Part shown: in pieces, positions 8,245-17,742 of the stretch | How the letters are laid out: each line of letters begins with the position of its first letter | Numbering within the stretch: the first letter of the stretch is position 1 | Assembly (NCBI RefSeq): GCF_001549985.1 | Contig: NZ_LROZ01000020.1 | Location: forward strand, 1 to 64,000 | Source: Myroides odoratus | Lineage (GTDB): Bacteria; Bacteroidota; Bacteroidia; Flavobacteriales; Flavobacteriaceae | Reading direction: 5' to 3' | Length of the DNA stretch: 64,000 nucleotides | Position numbers and translations under genes: made by a program | Notes under the pieces: generated by a model | Told to the model about the DNA's origin: nothing | Seen by the model: only the letters and a program-made list of their open reading frames with translations | Database searches by the model: none

Positions 8245-9393
8245 CTATTTTTTGTGGATCAAACGCGTTAATTTGATGGATAAATCAGTGAAAATCATTT
8301 TGCTATTTCCATTGCGCTCGATGTGGTACATTGCTTGAGATAGTTCTTCAAAAATCTCATCAATATTGGCACCATTGACAAAAGGAGCAAAATTTTCAAG
8401 CTTAAATTTATCTACAGATGTTTGATAGTATACTAGATTTGGCGACTGATAATGATACAAAAGAGCTTGTCTAAACAATTCAATGCAAAATTCTAAAAAT
8501 TGCTTTTGTTGTTCTCTTCCTAAGGTTGCTAAATCTTCACTCCATTCGATCAATTCCTTAATTACTGCAGCATTGCCCTTTGCTCGAAAAGCAGCACGCA
8601 CCCAAGTGACAAATTTTTGTTCAAAATCAGCAGCGTCAGAAGCATTGGAAACCAATTGTAAGGCTTTGTTGTAATTGCCTTGTGCCTGACGGGCAAGTAA
8701 TGCCGCTTGTTGTGCATCACAATGCTGATTAGCCATCAGTGCTTGCTCTATTTCAACGCTGTTTAATGCGTTAAATCGCAATAATTGACAGCGCGATAAA
8801 ATCGTTTGTAGAATGGCTTGCTCATTTTCGGCAATTAAAATAAAAATAGTTTTGGCAGGCGGTTCTTCCAAAATTTTTAAAATCTTATTGGAAGCCTCTG
8901 TATTGAGTTTATCGGCCATCCAAATAATCATAATTTTATATCCTCCTTCATAGGATTTTAAAGCTAGTTTTTTCAGAATTTCACCTGCTTCATCCACACC
9001 AATTTGGCCTTGTTTATTTTGGATATCAATGTGGTTATACCAATCAAAAAGACTGCCATAAGGATTTGCTTTTAAAAATGATCTCCATTGTTCCGCAAAT
9101 TTATCACTGGTTGGATGTTTGGTTACTTCACTGGTTGTAGCTACAGGATAAACAAAGTGTAAATCAGGATGCATTAAGGCATTAAATTTGATGTTACAAC
9201 TTTCGTTTCCACCGGTGTTTTCTCCTCCAATATTTTTACAAAGTAAATATTGTGCATAGGCAATTGCCATAGCCAATGTTCCGGTTCCTTCTTGTCCAAT
9301 AAACAATTGAGCATGAGGAATTCGACCTGTACTAGCCCCTTGAAGTAAGTGATTCTTGATGTGGTTTTGACCAACGATTTCTGAAAATAACAT
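8245..9393 (-). CDS. holB: DNA polymerase III subunit delta' (clamp loader)
   Basis: Clamp-loader subunit of the replicative polymerase, 382 residues. It opens with the DnaX/HolB-type segment FSEIVGQNHIKNHL and a P-loop position reading GQEGTGTLAMA. That is degenerate, as expected for the non-hydrolysing delta' subunit. The KILEEPPAKTIFIL motif and the SRCQ sensor-1 motif follow. The ATG at 9393 was preferred to an upstream in-frame ATG at 9453, because homologous sequence begins at MLFSEIVGQ. Neighbouring genes give no operon on this strand. Confidence 0.9.
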   Translation of the reverse strand: MLFSEIVGQNHIKNHLLQGASTGRIPHAQLFIGQEGTGTLAMAIAYAQYLLCKNIGGENTGGNESCNIKFNALMHPDLHFVYPVATTSEVTKHPTSDKFAEQWRSFLKANPYGSLFDWYNHIDIQNKQGQIGVDEAGEILKKLALKSYEGGYKIMIIWMADKLNTEASNKILKILEEPPAKTIFILIAENEQAILQTILSRCQLLRFNALNSVEIEQALMANQHCDAQQAALLARQAQGNYNKALQLVSNASDAADFEQKFVTWVRAAFRAKGNAAVIKELIEWSEDLATLGREQQKQFLEFCIELFRQALLYHYQSPNLVYYQTSVDKFKLENFAPFVNGANIDEIFEELSQAMYHIERNGNSKMIFTDLSIKLTRLIHKK

Positions 9394-9718
9394 AATGCAA
9401 ATATAAACGATTTCTTTGGGTATGAAGAGGTCAAAAAAAAGAAAACTTTGCACGTATTTGCAACAATACTATTCTAACTTAATTTGGATTAGGTTTGAAT
9501 CAAGTGGGGATGAAGTTTGGAAAAAAGCTTCTTTTTCGAGGCTGATTCAAAGATGAATCGGAGTTGATTCGAAGAAAGTAGTTTACTAGGTAAGAATATT
9601 CCTTACTAGATGCATAAAAAAATGAAATGGATATAGAATAATCAAAAATAAACGCCTTTTGGATTTTAAAAAGATTTATATTTGCGTTAATCAGAACATA
9701 TTTTAGAAAAATACAATT
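9394..9718. other. Divergent intergenic region, holB / pgk
   Basis: 325 bases between two divergent genes. Apart from the pgk promoter element near 9677 I see nothing distinctive, and no gene or stable hairpin. Confidence 0.5.
9677..9684 (+). promoter_or_regulatory. Probable pgk -7 element
   Basis: TATATTTG matches the Bacteroidota -7 consensus TAnnTTTG, 34 bases upstream of the pgk ATG. A TTG at 9659-9661 could be the -33 element, but its 15-nt spacer is shorter than usual. Confidence 0.45.
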
Positions 9719-10909
9719 ATGAAAACAATTGATAATGTGAATTTTAAAAATAAAAAAGTATTAATTCGCGTTGATTTTAATGTACCTTTAAACGAGGCCT
9801 TTGAAGTAACAGATACCAATCGTATCGAAGCGGCAAAGCCTACAATCGATAAGGTAATAAACGATGGAGGAGTAGCTATATTAGTTTCTCATTTAGGTCG
9901 TCCAAAAGGAGAAAAAAATGAGGCGTATTCTCTGCGCCATATTGCTGTAAAGACGGAAGAGGTATTAGGAACTAAAGTTACATTTGTTGCTGATTGTATT
10001 GGTGAAACAGTAAAAACTGCGGTAGAACATAGTCAACCTGGAGACGTTATTTTATTAGAAAATTTGCGTTTCTACGCAGAAGAAGAAAAAGGAGATGAGC
10101 AATTTGCGGCTGCTTTAGCTTCAATTGCTGATTTTTATATTAATGATGCTTTCGGTACGGCGCACCGTGCACATGCTTCTACTACTATCGTAGCTAAATT
10201 TTTCCCGAATGATAAGTGTTTTGGTTATTTATTAGCGAAAGAAATTGAAAGTATTGACAAGGTTTTGAATAGTTCTGAAAAACCAGTGACCGCTATTTTA
10301 GGTGGTTCAAAAGTTTCTTCTAAAATTACGATTATCGAAAATATCTTAGATAAAGTCGATCATATGATTATTGGAGGAGGAATGGCTTTTACTTTCGTAA
10401 AAGCATTAGGTGGAAGTATTGGAAATTCACTTTGTGAAGACGATAAAATAGAGTTGGCTTTGCGCATTATGGAACAAGCGAAAGCGAAAAATGTTCAAAT
10501 TCACTTGCCAATAGATGTGGTAGCTGCAGATGCATTTGCTGCAGATGCGAATACACAAATCGTTGATGTAAATGCAATTCCTGCGGGATGGCAAGGACTT
10601 GATGTAGGTCCTAAAACATTAGCTAGTTTGAAAAAAGTAATTTTGGATTCCAAAATAATTCTTTGGAATGGACCGTTAGGGGTATTTGAGATGGATAAAT
10701 TTGCCAATGGAACCATTGAACTAGGAAACTTCATTGCTGAAGCTACTAAAAATGGAACATTCTCTTTAGTTGGAGGTGGAGATTCTGTTGCAGCGGTTAA
10801 GCAATTTGGTTTAGCTCCAAAAATGAGTTATGTATCGACTGGAGGAGGAGCTATGTTAGAAATGTTAGAAGGACAAATATTGCCTGGTATAAAAGCAATA
10901 CAAGAATAA
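9719..10909 (+). CDS. pgk: Phosphoglycerate kinase
   Basis: Cytosolic glycolytic enzyme that converts 1,3-bisphosphoglycerate and ADP to 3-phosphoglycerate and ATP. The 396 residues match bacterial PGK. Visible signatures are the N-terminal substrate motif RVDFNVPLN (17-25), SHLGRPKG, the hinge-region motif GGSKVSSKI, and the nucleotide-binding GGGDSVAAV near the C-terminus. It is a single-gene unit with its own -7 box upstream and a strong hairpin terminator downstream. Confidence 0.98.
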   Translation: MKTIDNVNFKNKKVLIRVDFNVPLNEAFEVTDTNRIEAAKPTIDKVINDGGVAILVSHLGRPKGEKNEAYSLRHIAVKTEEVLGTKVTFVADCIGETVKTAVEHSQPGDVILLENLRFYAEEEKGDEQFAAALASIADFYINDAFGTAHRAHASTTIVAKFFPNDKCFGYLLAKEIESIDKVLNSSEKPVTAILGGSKVSSKITIIENILDKVDHMIIGGGMAFTFVKALGGSIGNSLCEDDKIELALRIMEQAKAKNVQIHLPIDVVAADAFAADANTQIVDVNAIPAGWQGLDVGPKTLASLKKVILDSKIILWNGPLGVFEMDKFANGTIELGNFIAEATKNGTFSLVGGGDSVAAVKQFGLAPKMSYVSTGGGAMLEMLEGQILPGIKAIQE

Positions 10910-10914
10910 TATCT

Positions 10915-10951
10915 TAGGGTATAGCTACGGGATGTGGCTATACCCTATTTT
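10915..10951 (+). terminator. pgk terminator
   Basis: A perfect 11-bp stem (10915-10925 with 10937-10947), an 11-nt loop and a short T-run lie between pgk and the transglycosylase gene. Confidence 0.7.
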
Positions 10952-10965
10952 CAAAATATAAAATT

Positions 10966-12459
10966 ATGAATTACAAAGGAGTAGCGTTATCCCTCTTTAG
11001 CCTATTATCTTTAACGTTAAGTGCACAAGAACAAACAGAAGGAAGTGAAGTAAAAAGTAAAGAATTAGATCCACAAGTGTATTTGGATTCTATTAAAGCA
11101 AGTTTTGTTAATCATTCTACTAGCGAACGCATCGAGAAGCTTTGGCTAGATGAATTGATCAATCAAGATTTGTTTGAAGAGATGAGCGAAGACTTGACCA
11201 GTGAAGAGTTTTTTAGTGATGAAGATGGTGAATGGGATGGATTAACAACGGCAGTTTTGAAAGAAAGATTGGCGTTGATGAATGAAAAAACCCCCTTTAA
11301 TGTGGAGTATAATGAATCTTTGGAACGCCTAATTAAGTCGTTCTTAAAGAAAAGAAAGAAGTCATTTGAGCGTTTATTAGGACTTTCTGAATATTATTTC
11401 CCCATGTTTGAGGAACAACTAGCTAAAAATAATATTCCATTGGAAGTTAAGTATTTAGCTATTGTAGAATCAGCTTTAAATCCAAAAGCCGTTTCGCATA
11501 TGGGGGCTACGGGTTTATGGCAATTTATGTATGCTACTGGTAAACAGTATAACTTAGAAGTTTCTTCGTTTAAAGATGATCGTATTGATCCTTTAAAATC
11601 TTCAGAAGCAGCTGCTAAATTTTTAGGTGATTTATACAAGATTTTCGGCGATTGGGACTTGGTATTGGCTTCGTATAATGCTGGACCAGGTAACGTATCT
11701 AAAGCAATTCGCCGCTCTAATGGTTTGACTAATTATTGGAATATTCGACCAAATTTACCACGCGAAACACAAAATTATCTTCCTGCTTTTTACGCTACCA
11801 TGTATATTTTTGAATATGCAAAAGAACATGGTATAAAGGCCAATGCTAATATTCCAATGAAATTAGTTCAAACGGATACTGTGGCTGTAAAACGCATGAT
11901 GAGTTTTGATCAAATATCTAAGTTGTTGGATGTTAGTCAGGAGGAATTAGAATTCTTAAATCCAACGTATAAGTTGAAAGTGGTTCCCTATTCTTCGAGT
12001 GAATTGCATTTCTTGCGTTTGCCGCTGGATAAAGCAGGTATGTTAGTTTCAAATGAAGAAAAAATCTATGCGTATGTAGATTTTGAAGAGGATAGAAAAG
12101 AGAAACCAAATTATGATATTGCCATTGCGCAAACATCGGGGGTTCGCAATAAATATCACACGATTAAAAAAGGTGAAAGTGTTGGCGTTATCGCTAAAAA
12201 ATATGGATTATCTATTGTTGAATTGAAGCGTTTAAATAACATGAAAACGAATGTTATTTATCCAGGTAAAAAGTTAGTGGTAGGTAAATCTACCGTGGCT
12301 CAGGCTTCTACGAATGGATTCTATGTTGTTAAAAAAGGCGATTCACTCTATTCAATCAGTAAAAATTTACCAGGAGTAACAATTTCGAAATTAAAAGCAC
12401 TGAATAATATGAGCGATAACTCGATGTTGCAACCTGGTATGAAGTTGAGAATTAATTAA
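10966..12459 (+). CDS. MltD-like lytic murein transglycosylase with two LysM domains
   Basis: Exported peptidoglycan-cleaving enzyme, 497 residues, that cuts the MurNAc-GlcNAc bond. It has a signal peptide (residues 1-20, ending LSAQ). The SLT catalytic domain has the active-site glutamate E168 in IVESALNP, then GATGLWQFM and the ASYNAGPGNV motif. Two C-terminal LysM modules start near residues 397 (YHTIKKGES) and 452 (FYVVKKGDS) and should bind glycan. This is the MltD layout. The next gene begins 5 bases after the stop, so the two are probably co-transcribed. Confidence 0.93.
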   Translation: MNYKGVALSLFSLLSLTLSAQEQTEGSEVKSKELDPQVYLDSIKASFVNHSTSERIEKLWLDELINQDLFEEMSEDLTSEEFFSDEDGEWDGLTTAVLKERLALMNEKTPFNVEYNESLERLIKSFLKKRKKSFERLLGLSEYYFPMFEEQLAKNNIPLEVKYLAIVESALNPKAVSHMGATGLWQFMYATGKQYNLEVSSFKDDRIDPLKSSEAAAKFLGDLYKIFGDWDLVLASYNAGPGNVSKAIRRSNGLTNYWNIRPNLPRETQNYLPAFYATMYIFEYAKEHGIKANANIPMKLVQTDTVAVKRMMSFDQISKLLDVSQEELEFLNPTYKLKVVPYSSSELHFLRLPLDKAGMLVSNEEKIYAYVDFEEDRKEKPNYDIAIAQTSGVRNKYHTIKKGESVGVIAKKYGLSIVELKRLNNMKTNVIYPGKKLVVGKSTVAQASTNGFYVVKKGDSLYSISKNLPGVTISKLKALNNMSDNSMLQPGMKLRIN

Positions 12460-12464
12460 GTCAT

Positions 12465-13454
12465 TTGTTGAAGCAGACTGTATTTTATATCATTTGTTTT
12501 GTGTTTTGCATGAGCTGTAAAAATCCCATGCAGAAAAAAGACATGCAAACTCCTTCACAAGGACAGATTAATCACGTTTTGTTGGTCATGGACGACGATT
12601 TGTGGTTGAGTGATGTAGGAGATACCATTCGCAATTATTTAGCCGCAGGTATCGATGGAATTATTCCCGCTGAACCTCGATTTGATTTGGATCAGCAGTC
12701 ACCGGGTATTTTCGACAATACAACAAAAAGCAAAAAGAATATTGTATATGTTTCTATGCGTGAAAATAGAAATAATTTTGAATTGCTTGTGGATCAATAT
12801 GCACAACCTCAGAGTTATTTTTTAATCGAAGGTACGGATAGCAAGAGTATTATTGCTACTTTTTTGAAATACAAAGATTCAATTATCAACCGATTTCATC
12901 AACAAGAAATTCTAGCTATACAGCAGCGTATCAAAGAAGGACCATTATATGAAACGGTGTTGTTACACGATCGCTATCATATCAATATAGACTTACCAGC
13001 TTCGTATAAACGAGTTTTAGTTGATGATAATTTCGTGTGGTACAAAAAGGAAATTGCTTCTGGGAATAGCAATATTTTAGTTTATAGCTTGCCCTTTGAG
13101 GTAGTTAAGCCTTATACCACTCAAAGAGCGTTTGTTTTGGATATGGATTATTTGAGGGATTCGATTGTAGGAAAGTATATTCATTCTTCAGAACCCGATA
13201 CATTTATGAATATGAGTGTGGATTTTGAACCTTTTCATACAATTATTCAACTCAAAGGACAAGAAATTACAGAAGTAAAAGGAACGTGGGATATGGAGAA
13301 TAGTTTCATGGGAGGACCTTATCTATCCTATATTGTCAAAAAAGACGGATATTATCTTATAATAGAAGGATTTACATATAATCCCTCCATGAGTAAGCGC
13401 AATGTGATGCTAGAATTGGAAGCTATTATGGGAACGTTAAAAATAGTTCAATAA
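12465..13454 (+). CDS. DUF4837 family lipoprotein
   Basis: Protein of unknown function, 329 residues, from a family largely restricted to Bacteroidota. The N-terminus is a lipoprotein signal (IICFVFCMSC). No ATG fits the signal sequence: the first usable codons are TTG at 12465 and 12468, just 5 bases after the upstream stop. A non-ATG start with translational coupling is therefore likely. The body has the family's NHVLLVMDDDLW opening and a FMNMSVDFEPF segment. Co-expression with the transglycosylase suggests an envelope role, but this is only inference. A strong terminator follows. Confidence 0.82.
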   Translation: MLKQTVFYIICFVFCMSCKNPMQKKDMQTPSQGQINHVLLVMDDDLWLSDVGDTIRNYLAAGIDGIIPAEPRFDLDQQSPGIFDNTTKSKKNIVYVSMRENRNNFELLVDQYAQPQSYFLIEGTDSKSIIATFLKYKDSIINRFHQQEILAIQQRIKEGPLYETVLLHDRYHINIDLPASYKRVLVDDNFVWYKKEIASGNSNILVYSLPFEVVKPYTTQRAFVLDMDYLRDSIVGKYIHSSEPDTFMNMSVDFEPFHTIIQLKGQEITEVKGTWDMENSFMGGPYLSYIVKKDGYYLIIEGFTYNPSMSKRNVMLELEAIMGTLKIVQ

Positions 13455-13483
13455 AAAAAGCCGAGATATTTCTCGGCTTTTTT
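13454..13483. terminator. Bidirectional terminator between DUF4837 gene and rnpA
   Basis: A 13-bp stem (13454-13466 with 13471-13483) around the GCCGAGA/TCTCGGC core, flanked by A-run and T-run, serves the two converging genes. Confidence 0.85.
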
Positions 13484-13567
13484 ATTGATATCTAGGTTAA
13501 ATAAGGCGATTTAAGCCTTTTAAATAACATGCAAGCTATATTGAGGTGATTGCGAATAGAAACGCAA

Positions 13568-13981
13568 TTAAATCGTTTTATTTTCGCTTTCTGTAGGGGT
13601 TGCTTGTTGTTGTTTGATGAATTTTTCAAATAACCCTTTCATTTTGTGCTCTACTTCCTGATAATTTAACCGATCCTTGGTTTGATAAAAGAGCATCATA
13701 GCAATTTTTTTATCTATATGATCAACGAGAAGATGTTTGTTTTTGCGGTAGGTTTCTCGGAGTAAACGCTTGTAATAATTGCGGTCAACCGCCTTTTTAA
13801 AATAGCGTTTTGATACAGATACACCCGTTTGAAACGGCGGAGCTTCCTCTTCATCTACTTCAATATACACCAAGCGAAGGGGATATTTACTAACAGATTT
13901 ACCTGTTATAAATAATTCATCTATAAGCCTTTTTGCTTTTAGTTTTTCTTCTCTTGGATAAGTTTCGTTTTGTTTTGTCAT
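13568..13981 (-). CDS. rnpA: Ribonuclease P protein component
   Basis: Basic protein subunit of RNase P that helps the catalytic RNA to remove 5' leaders from tRNA precursors. 137 residues. The family signature is the RNR motif, read here as DRNYYKRLLRETYR in the middle of the protein, preceded by GVSVSKRYFKKAV. The start MTKQNETYPREEKLK fits flavobacterial relatives. In many bacteria rnpA follows rpmH and lies near oriC; rpmH is not beside it here. Confidence 0.95.
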   Translation of the reverse strand: MTKQNETYPREEKLKAKRLIDELFITGKSVSKYPLRLVYIEVDEEEAPPFQTGVSVSKRYFKKAVDRNYYKRLLRETYRKNKHLLVDHIDKKIAMMLFYQTKDRLNYQEVEHKMKGLFEKFIKQQQATPTESENKTI

Positions 13982-14018
13982 AGGTTGTGCAAAGGTAGAA
14001 AAGGAAAATGATATGTAT

Positions 14019-14050
14019 AAAAAAAAGTCCTAGAATATTGCTAGGACTTT
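14019..14050 (-). terminator. Terminator of the M1 peptidase gene
   Basis: On the minus strand a 10-bp stem (14041-14050 with 14024-14033) is followed by a T-run, 27 bases beyond the peptidase stop. Confidence 0.75.
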
Positions 14051-14076
14051 CTTTTGTTTGGTATTAAACAACATTT

Positions 14077-15972
14077 TTAATTATTGTGGTAAACGTTGTT
14101 TTCTTGGTTGACATCCGCCATAAACTGACTTGGATCGATTAAAATGGTTTTAATCGTGTTTTTCGGTTTATTGATGATGAATTTATATTCTGGTTGTGCC
14201 CAACCCCAACCTTCTAAAATAGTACGCTCATATTCAACATACTGATTGGGTTTATTCCAATGCATTGAAGTATAAGGCACATAGAATGTTTCCATTGAGC
14301 CATCTTGGTACGTTACTAAAATATCCAAAGGCATACCTGCACGTCCAATGCGTTTTAAGGTAACTAAGGATTGATTTTTCTGAATTTCTTCTACAAACAA
14401 TACAGCATAATCAACAGTATTTGTTGTCATCGTCCAATCTGTCATATACCAATCTAGGTTTGCACCTGTGATGCGCTCTGCTGTGCGTTTAAAGTCGTTC
14501 GGCGTTGGATGAGTAAACTTATAGTCACGGTAAAACTCCTGAAGCGTTTTCATCATATTATCCCAACCAATGATATAAGCCAATTGAGTTAAGAAAATAG
14601 AACCACGACTATAGGCTGATATCGAATAAGCTCTATTGGTTAGATAGTGATCAGAATGCGTCGTTAGAGGCTCTTGAATATTACGTGCTATCATGTTGTA
14701 ATAGCTTTTATACGTCGAAGCAAAAGGATTATCGTCTTCTAAGTTTTCTTTTGGCAGAATTTGCAACATCGCCAAATCTGAGATAAACGTGGTAAACCCT
14801 TCATCCATCCACTCGTGTTTTGTTTCGTTGGTTGCTAGTGTATGTTGAAACCAACTATGTGCAAGTTCGTGTGCAGTTACACCTACTAAACTTGGAAAGT
14901 TGCGTTCTCCTGTAATTAATGTACACATGGAGTATTCCATACCACCATCACCTCCTTGAATCACTGAATATTGTGAATACGGATATTCTCCCACATTTTT
15001 ATTGAAAAAATCCATTAGCTGAGCTGTAACGGGCTGTAAATTCTTCCAATTCTCAAGAATTACCGGATTATTTTTATACAAGAAATGCAATTTTACACCA
15101 TTAGGCCCCTCGTAAATGTCATGGATATAATTGGGGTCTGCTGCCCAAGTAAAATCCAATACATTCTCGGCTTTAAAGTGCCAAGTTAATGTTTTGCCTT
15201 TCGTACTAGGTACAGTTACTCCTGCATCTTGGTATCCATGTCCAATTTCATTGTTGTTTTGCAAGATTCCTGTTCCTCCAACTGTATAGTCTTTGTCCAA
15301 GGTGATTTTTACATCGTAATTGCTCCAAACACTGTGAAATTCTCTTCCTAAGTATTGTTCTGTATGCCAGCCTTCGAAATCGTATTCCGCTAATTTAGGA
15401 AACCATTGAGCCATAGACAACGCAACACCTTCTTTGCTATTGCGTCCAGCACGACGAATCATTTGCGGGACTTGCCCCTCAAAAGTCAGATCTAATATCG
15501 TTGTTTGATGCGGAGGTAAAGGTGTATTTAGCGTCACTTCTAATATAGTTCCAACTACTTTACTTTCAATAGGGGAACCATCTTGCGCTAGTTTTTTTAC
15601 CTTCACAAAACCAATCTCATTCTCTTTGAGCTTATTGATTCTGCTTTCTGATATTTTTCTACCGCGGACCTCCTTTGTATCCACCATACGCGGATCTGGA
15701 TCTGGAATACTCATTAACAAAGCATCCATATCGCTATTCGGTTGAAACGCATTGAAGTATAGGTGGTAAAAAACTTTGTGTAACGTATCAGGTGAATGAT
15801 TGGTATAGGCTACCGATTGTGTTCCCGTATACGTGAATTTTTTGACATCCATTTTAACATCCATGCTATAATCAGCATGTTGTTGCCAATACCCTGGATT
15901 AGGGTTCTGTTGTGCGTCAGCCTGATGAATAAAAGGCAAACAAAATAAGAAAGCTACAACTAATTTTTTCAT
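14077..15972 (-). CDS. M1-family zinc metallopeptidase (aminopeptidase-like), exported
   Basis: Gluzincin peptidase, 631 residues. A signal peptide (MKKLVVAFLFCLPFIHQADA) places the start at 15972, not at the in-frame ATG 16002. The zinc site HELAH (368-372) with E391 gives the HExxH-x18-E spacing of M1 enzymes. The exopeptidase motif position reads GGMEYSM upstream, resembling the GAMEN motif of aminopeptidases. A periplasmic or surface location is predicted. The C-terminus is rich in beta structure and lacks an obvious T9SS sorting domain. An S8 protease gene lies immediately upstream on the same strand, so two secreted proteases are neighbours. Confidence 0.9.
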   Translation of the reverse strand: MKKLVVAFLFCLPFIHQADAQQNPNPGYWQQHADYSMDVKMDVKKFTYTGTQSVAYTNHSPDTLHKVFYHLYFNAFQPNSDMDALLMSIPDPDPRMVDTKEVRGRKISESRINKLKENEIGFVKVKKLAQDGSPIESKVVGTILEVTLNTPLPPHQTTILDLTFEGQVPQMIRRAGRNSKEGVALSMAQWFPKLAEYDFEGWHTEQYLGREFHSVWSNYDVKITLDKDYTVGGTGILQNNNEIGHGYQDAGVTVPSTKGKTLTWHFKAENVLDFTWAADPNYIHDIYEGPNGVKLHFLYKNNPVILENWKNLQPVTAQLMDFFNKNVGEYPYSQYSVIQGGDGGMEYSMCTLITGERNFPSLVGVTAHELAHSWFQHTLATNETKHEWMDEGFTTFISDLAMLQILPKENLEDDNPFASTYKSYYNMIARNIQEPLTTHSDHYLTNRAYSISAYSRGSIFLTQLAYIIGWDNMMKTLQEFYRDYKFTHPTPNDFKRTAERITGANLDWYMTDWTMTTNTVDYAVLFVEEIQKNQSLVTLKRIGRAGMPLDILVTYQDGSMETFYVPYTSMHWNKPNQYVEYERTILEGWGWAQPEYKFIINKPKNTIKTILIDPSQFMADVNQENNVYHNN

Positions 15973-16055
15973 ATCGCTATTTAAATTAAAACTCCACAAC
16001 AAAGAATAGCTAAGTTGTGGAGTATAGGATCATTTTTCTTTACAAATAGAAAAGA

Positions 16056-17669
16056 TTATTTTTTTGCCTTAGCTAATTTTTCAGCTAAAAGTAAGGCATT
16101 GTATGCATTAACAAATTTTCCTGAAGTAGAAATTGAATTGAAGTTTCTCACCTCTCTTTTCTCTCCAACAATTACATTAATATTTACAGCTACACCTGAA
16201 TCCATGATGATTTTTTTCACTTCAGCAGCTGTAAATTGTGGGTAGTATGCTCTTAGTAAAGCAGCAACTCCAGCAACGTTTGGCGATGCCATTGACGTTC
16301 CTTGTAAATACTCATAGGTATTGTGTGGTGTTGTAGCATAGATTTTTACTCCAGGAGCAAAAACATCTACATCATAGTGTCCGTAGTTAGAGAACGTAGC
16401 CACCATATTTTCACCGAATTTTGGATTTAAAGCACCAACAACTAAGAAGTTACTTGCTACTTCAGGTCCCATTTTTACGTTGTCATTTGGATAGCGTTCT
16501 ACACCACCTTCGATGTTTAAATCCATTGCATCATTTCCTGCTGCAACAACAATTAATACGTCTTTAGATTCTGCATATTGAATTGCATCACGTACCCATT
16601 GGCTGTTTTCTTCAAAGTATTTTCCAAAACTACCATTGATTACTTTTGCACCATTATCTGCTGCATAGCGAATAGCTAATGCGATGTCTTTATCGTATTC
16701 ATCTCCATCAGGAACTGCTCGTAAAGCCATAATTTCAGCAACTTCTGAAGCAACACCATCTCCACCTAAATTATTGTTTCTCGTTTGTGCAATAATTCCT
16801 GAAACGTGTGTTCCGTGTTTTGCTTCATCGCGATCTGGTCCAATTACATCATTGTTTCCATATACGCGATCATTGATATTAGTATGGTCATCACCAACTA
16901 GTTCACGACCATTGTAATCTACGTTTAAGTGATATTTTAACTTGCTATCTCCGTAGTTTTTATATGTCTCTAACCAAGAAAGCTCACGGCCATTGTTTAG
17001 AATATTTGAAATTACTTTTTTAGAATGTGTGATTTCCTCTGAAGCATCATCACCAATTGCATTTAAATCTTCAATCGTATAGTCTTTCTTCCCTAAGAAT
17101 GCAGCTAATCTTTCGTTTGCACGCATTAACATGTCAGCTCTAACTTGGATTTCTTTCGCCTCTTGGATTTCTTTTGCAAGTTCTTTTACTGCTCTTTTGT
17201 ATTGCTCTGATCCATCGTCTCCTCTTCTCACTACACGTACCATTTCTACATTTTCGTGTACTGATTTTCCTAAGAAGTTCCATCCATGGATATCATCGAT
17301 GTATCCATTGTTGTCATCGTCAATATTATTTCCAGCGATTTCTTTTGGATTAGTCCAAACTTGATCTTTCAAATCATCGTGATCAATTTCAATTCCGGAG
17401 TCAATAACTCCTACAACTACTTTTTTAGGAAGTGGTTTTCCTTTTAAAAGCTCTTCATATGCACGATCAACTGACATTCCAGGTACAGTATCTCTTAAGA
17501 TGTCTAAATGACTCCATCTTTTCAATTGTTCTTCTGGTAATGCACTCGTTCTTGTAGGTAATTGATCTACATCTGAAATTGGTTTTTGAATGATCGCTTT
17601 TGAGCCTCCACAGCTAGCTAAAGCAAATGCAAGAGCTGCAGAAAGATAAATTGGTTTAATCAAACGCAT
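16056..17669 (-). CDS. S8 subtilisin-like serine protease, lipoprotein
   Basis: Subtilase of 537 residues with a lipoprotein signal (lipobox LASC, Cys20). The catalytic triad is readable: D90 in GVIDSGIEI, H288 in HGTHVSG, S459 in GTSMASPNVAG. About 200 residues lie between Asp and His, holding a charged, helical insert. This is longer than in minimal subtilisins but seen in Bacteroidota S8 lipoproteins. The protein should sit in the envelope, facing the periplasm or cell surface. The substrate is unknown. Confidence 0.92.
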   Translation of the reverse strand: MRLIKPIYLSAALAFALASCGGSKAIIQKPISDVDQLPTRTSALPEEQLKRWSHLDILRDTVPGMSVDRAYEELLKGKPLPKKVVVGVIDSGIEIDHDDLKDQVWTNPKEIAGNNIDDDNNGYIDDIHGWNFLGKSVHENVEMVRVVRRGDDGSEQYKRAVKELAKEIQEAKEIQVRADMLMRANERLAAFLGKKDYTIEDLNAIGDDASEEITHSKKVISNILNNGRELSWLETYKNYGDSKLKYHLNVDYNGRELVGDDHTNINDRVYGNNDVIGPDRDEAKHGTHVSGIIAQTRNNNLGGDGVASEVAEIMALRAVPDGDEYDKDIALAIRYAADNGAKVINGSFGKYFEENSQWVRDAIQYAESKDVLIVVAAGNDAMDLNIEGGVERYPNDNVKMGPEVASNFLVVGALNPKFGENMVATFSNYGHYDVDVFAPGVKIYATTPHNTYEYLQGTSMASPNVAGVAALLRAYYPQFTAAEVKKIIMDSGVAVNINVIVGEKREVRNFNSISTSGKFVNAYNALLLAEKLAKAKK

Positions 17670-17742
17670 TGTTTTTGTTTTTTAATTTCGTTTAAGACCG
17701 ATAAAAATAGTATATAATTGATTGAAAACGTTCAGCTTAACA

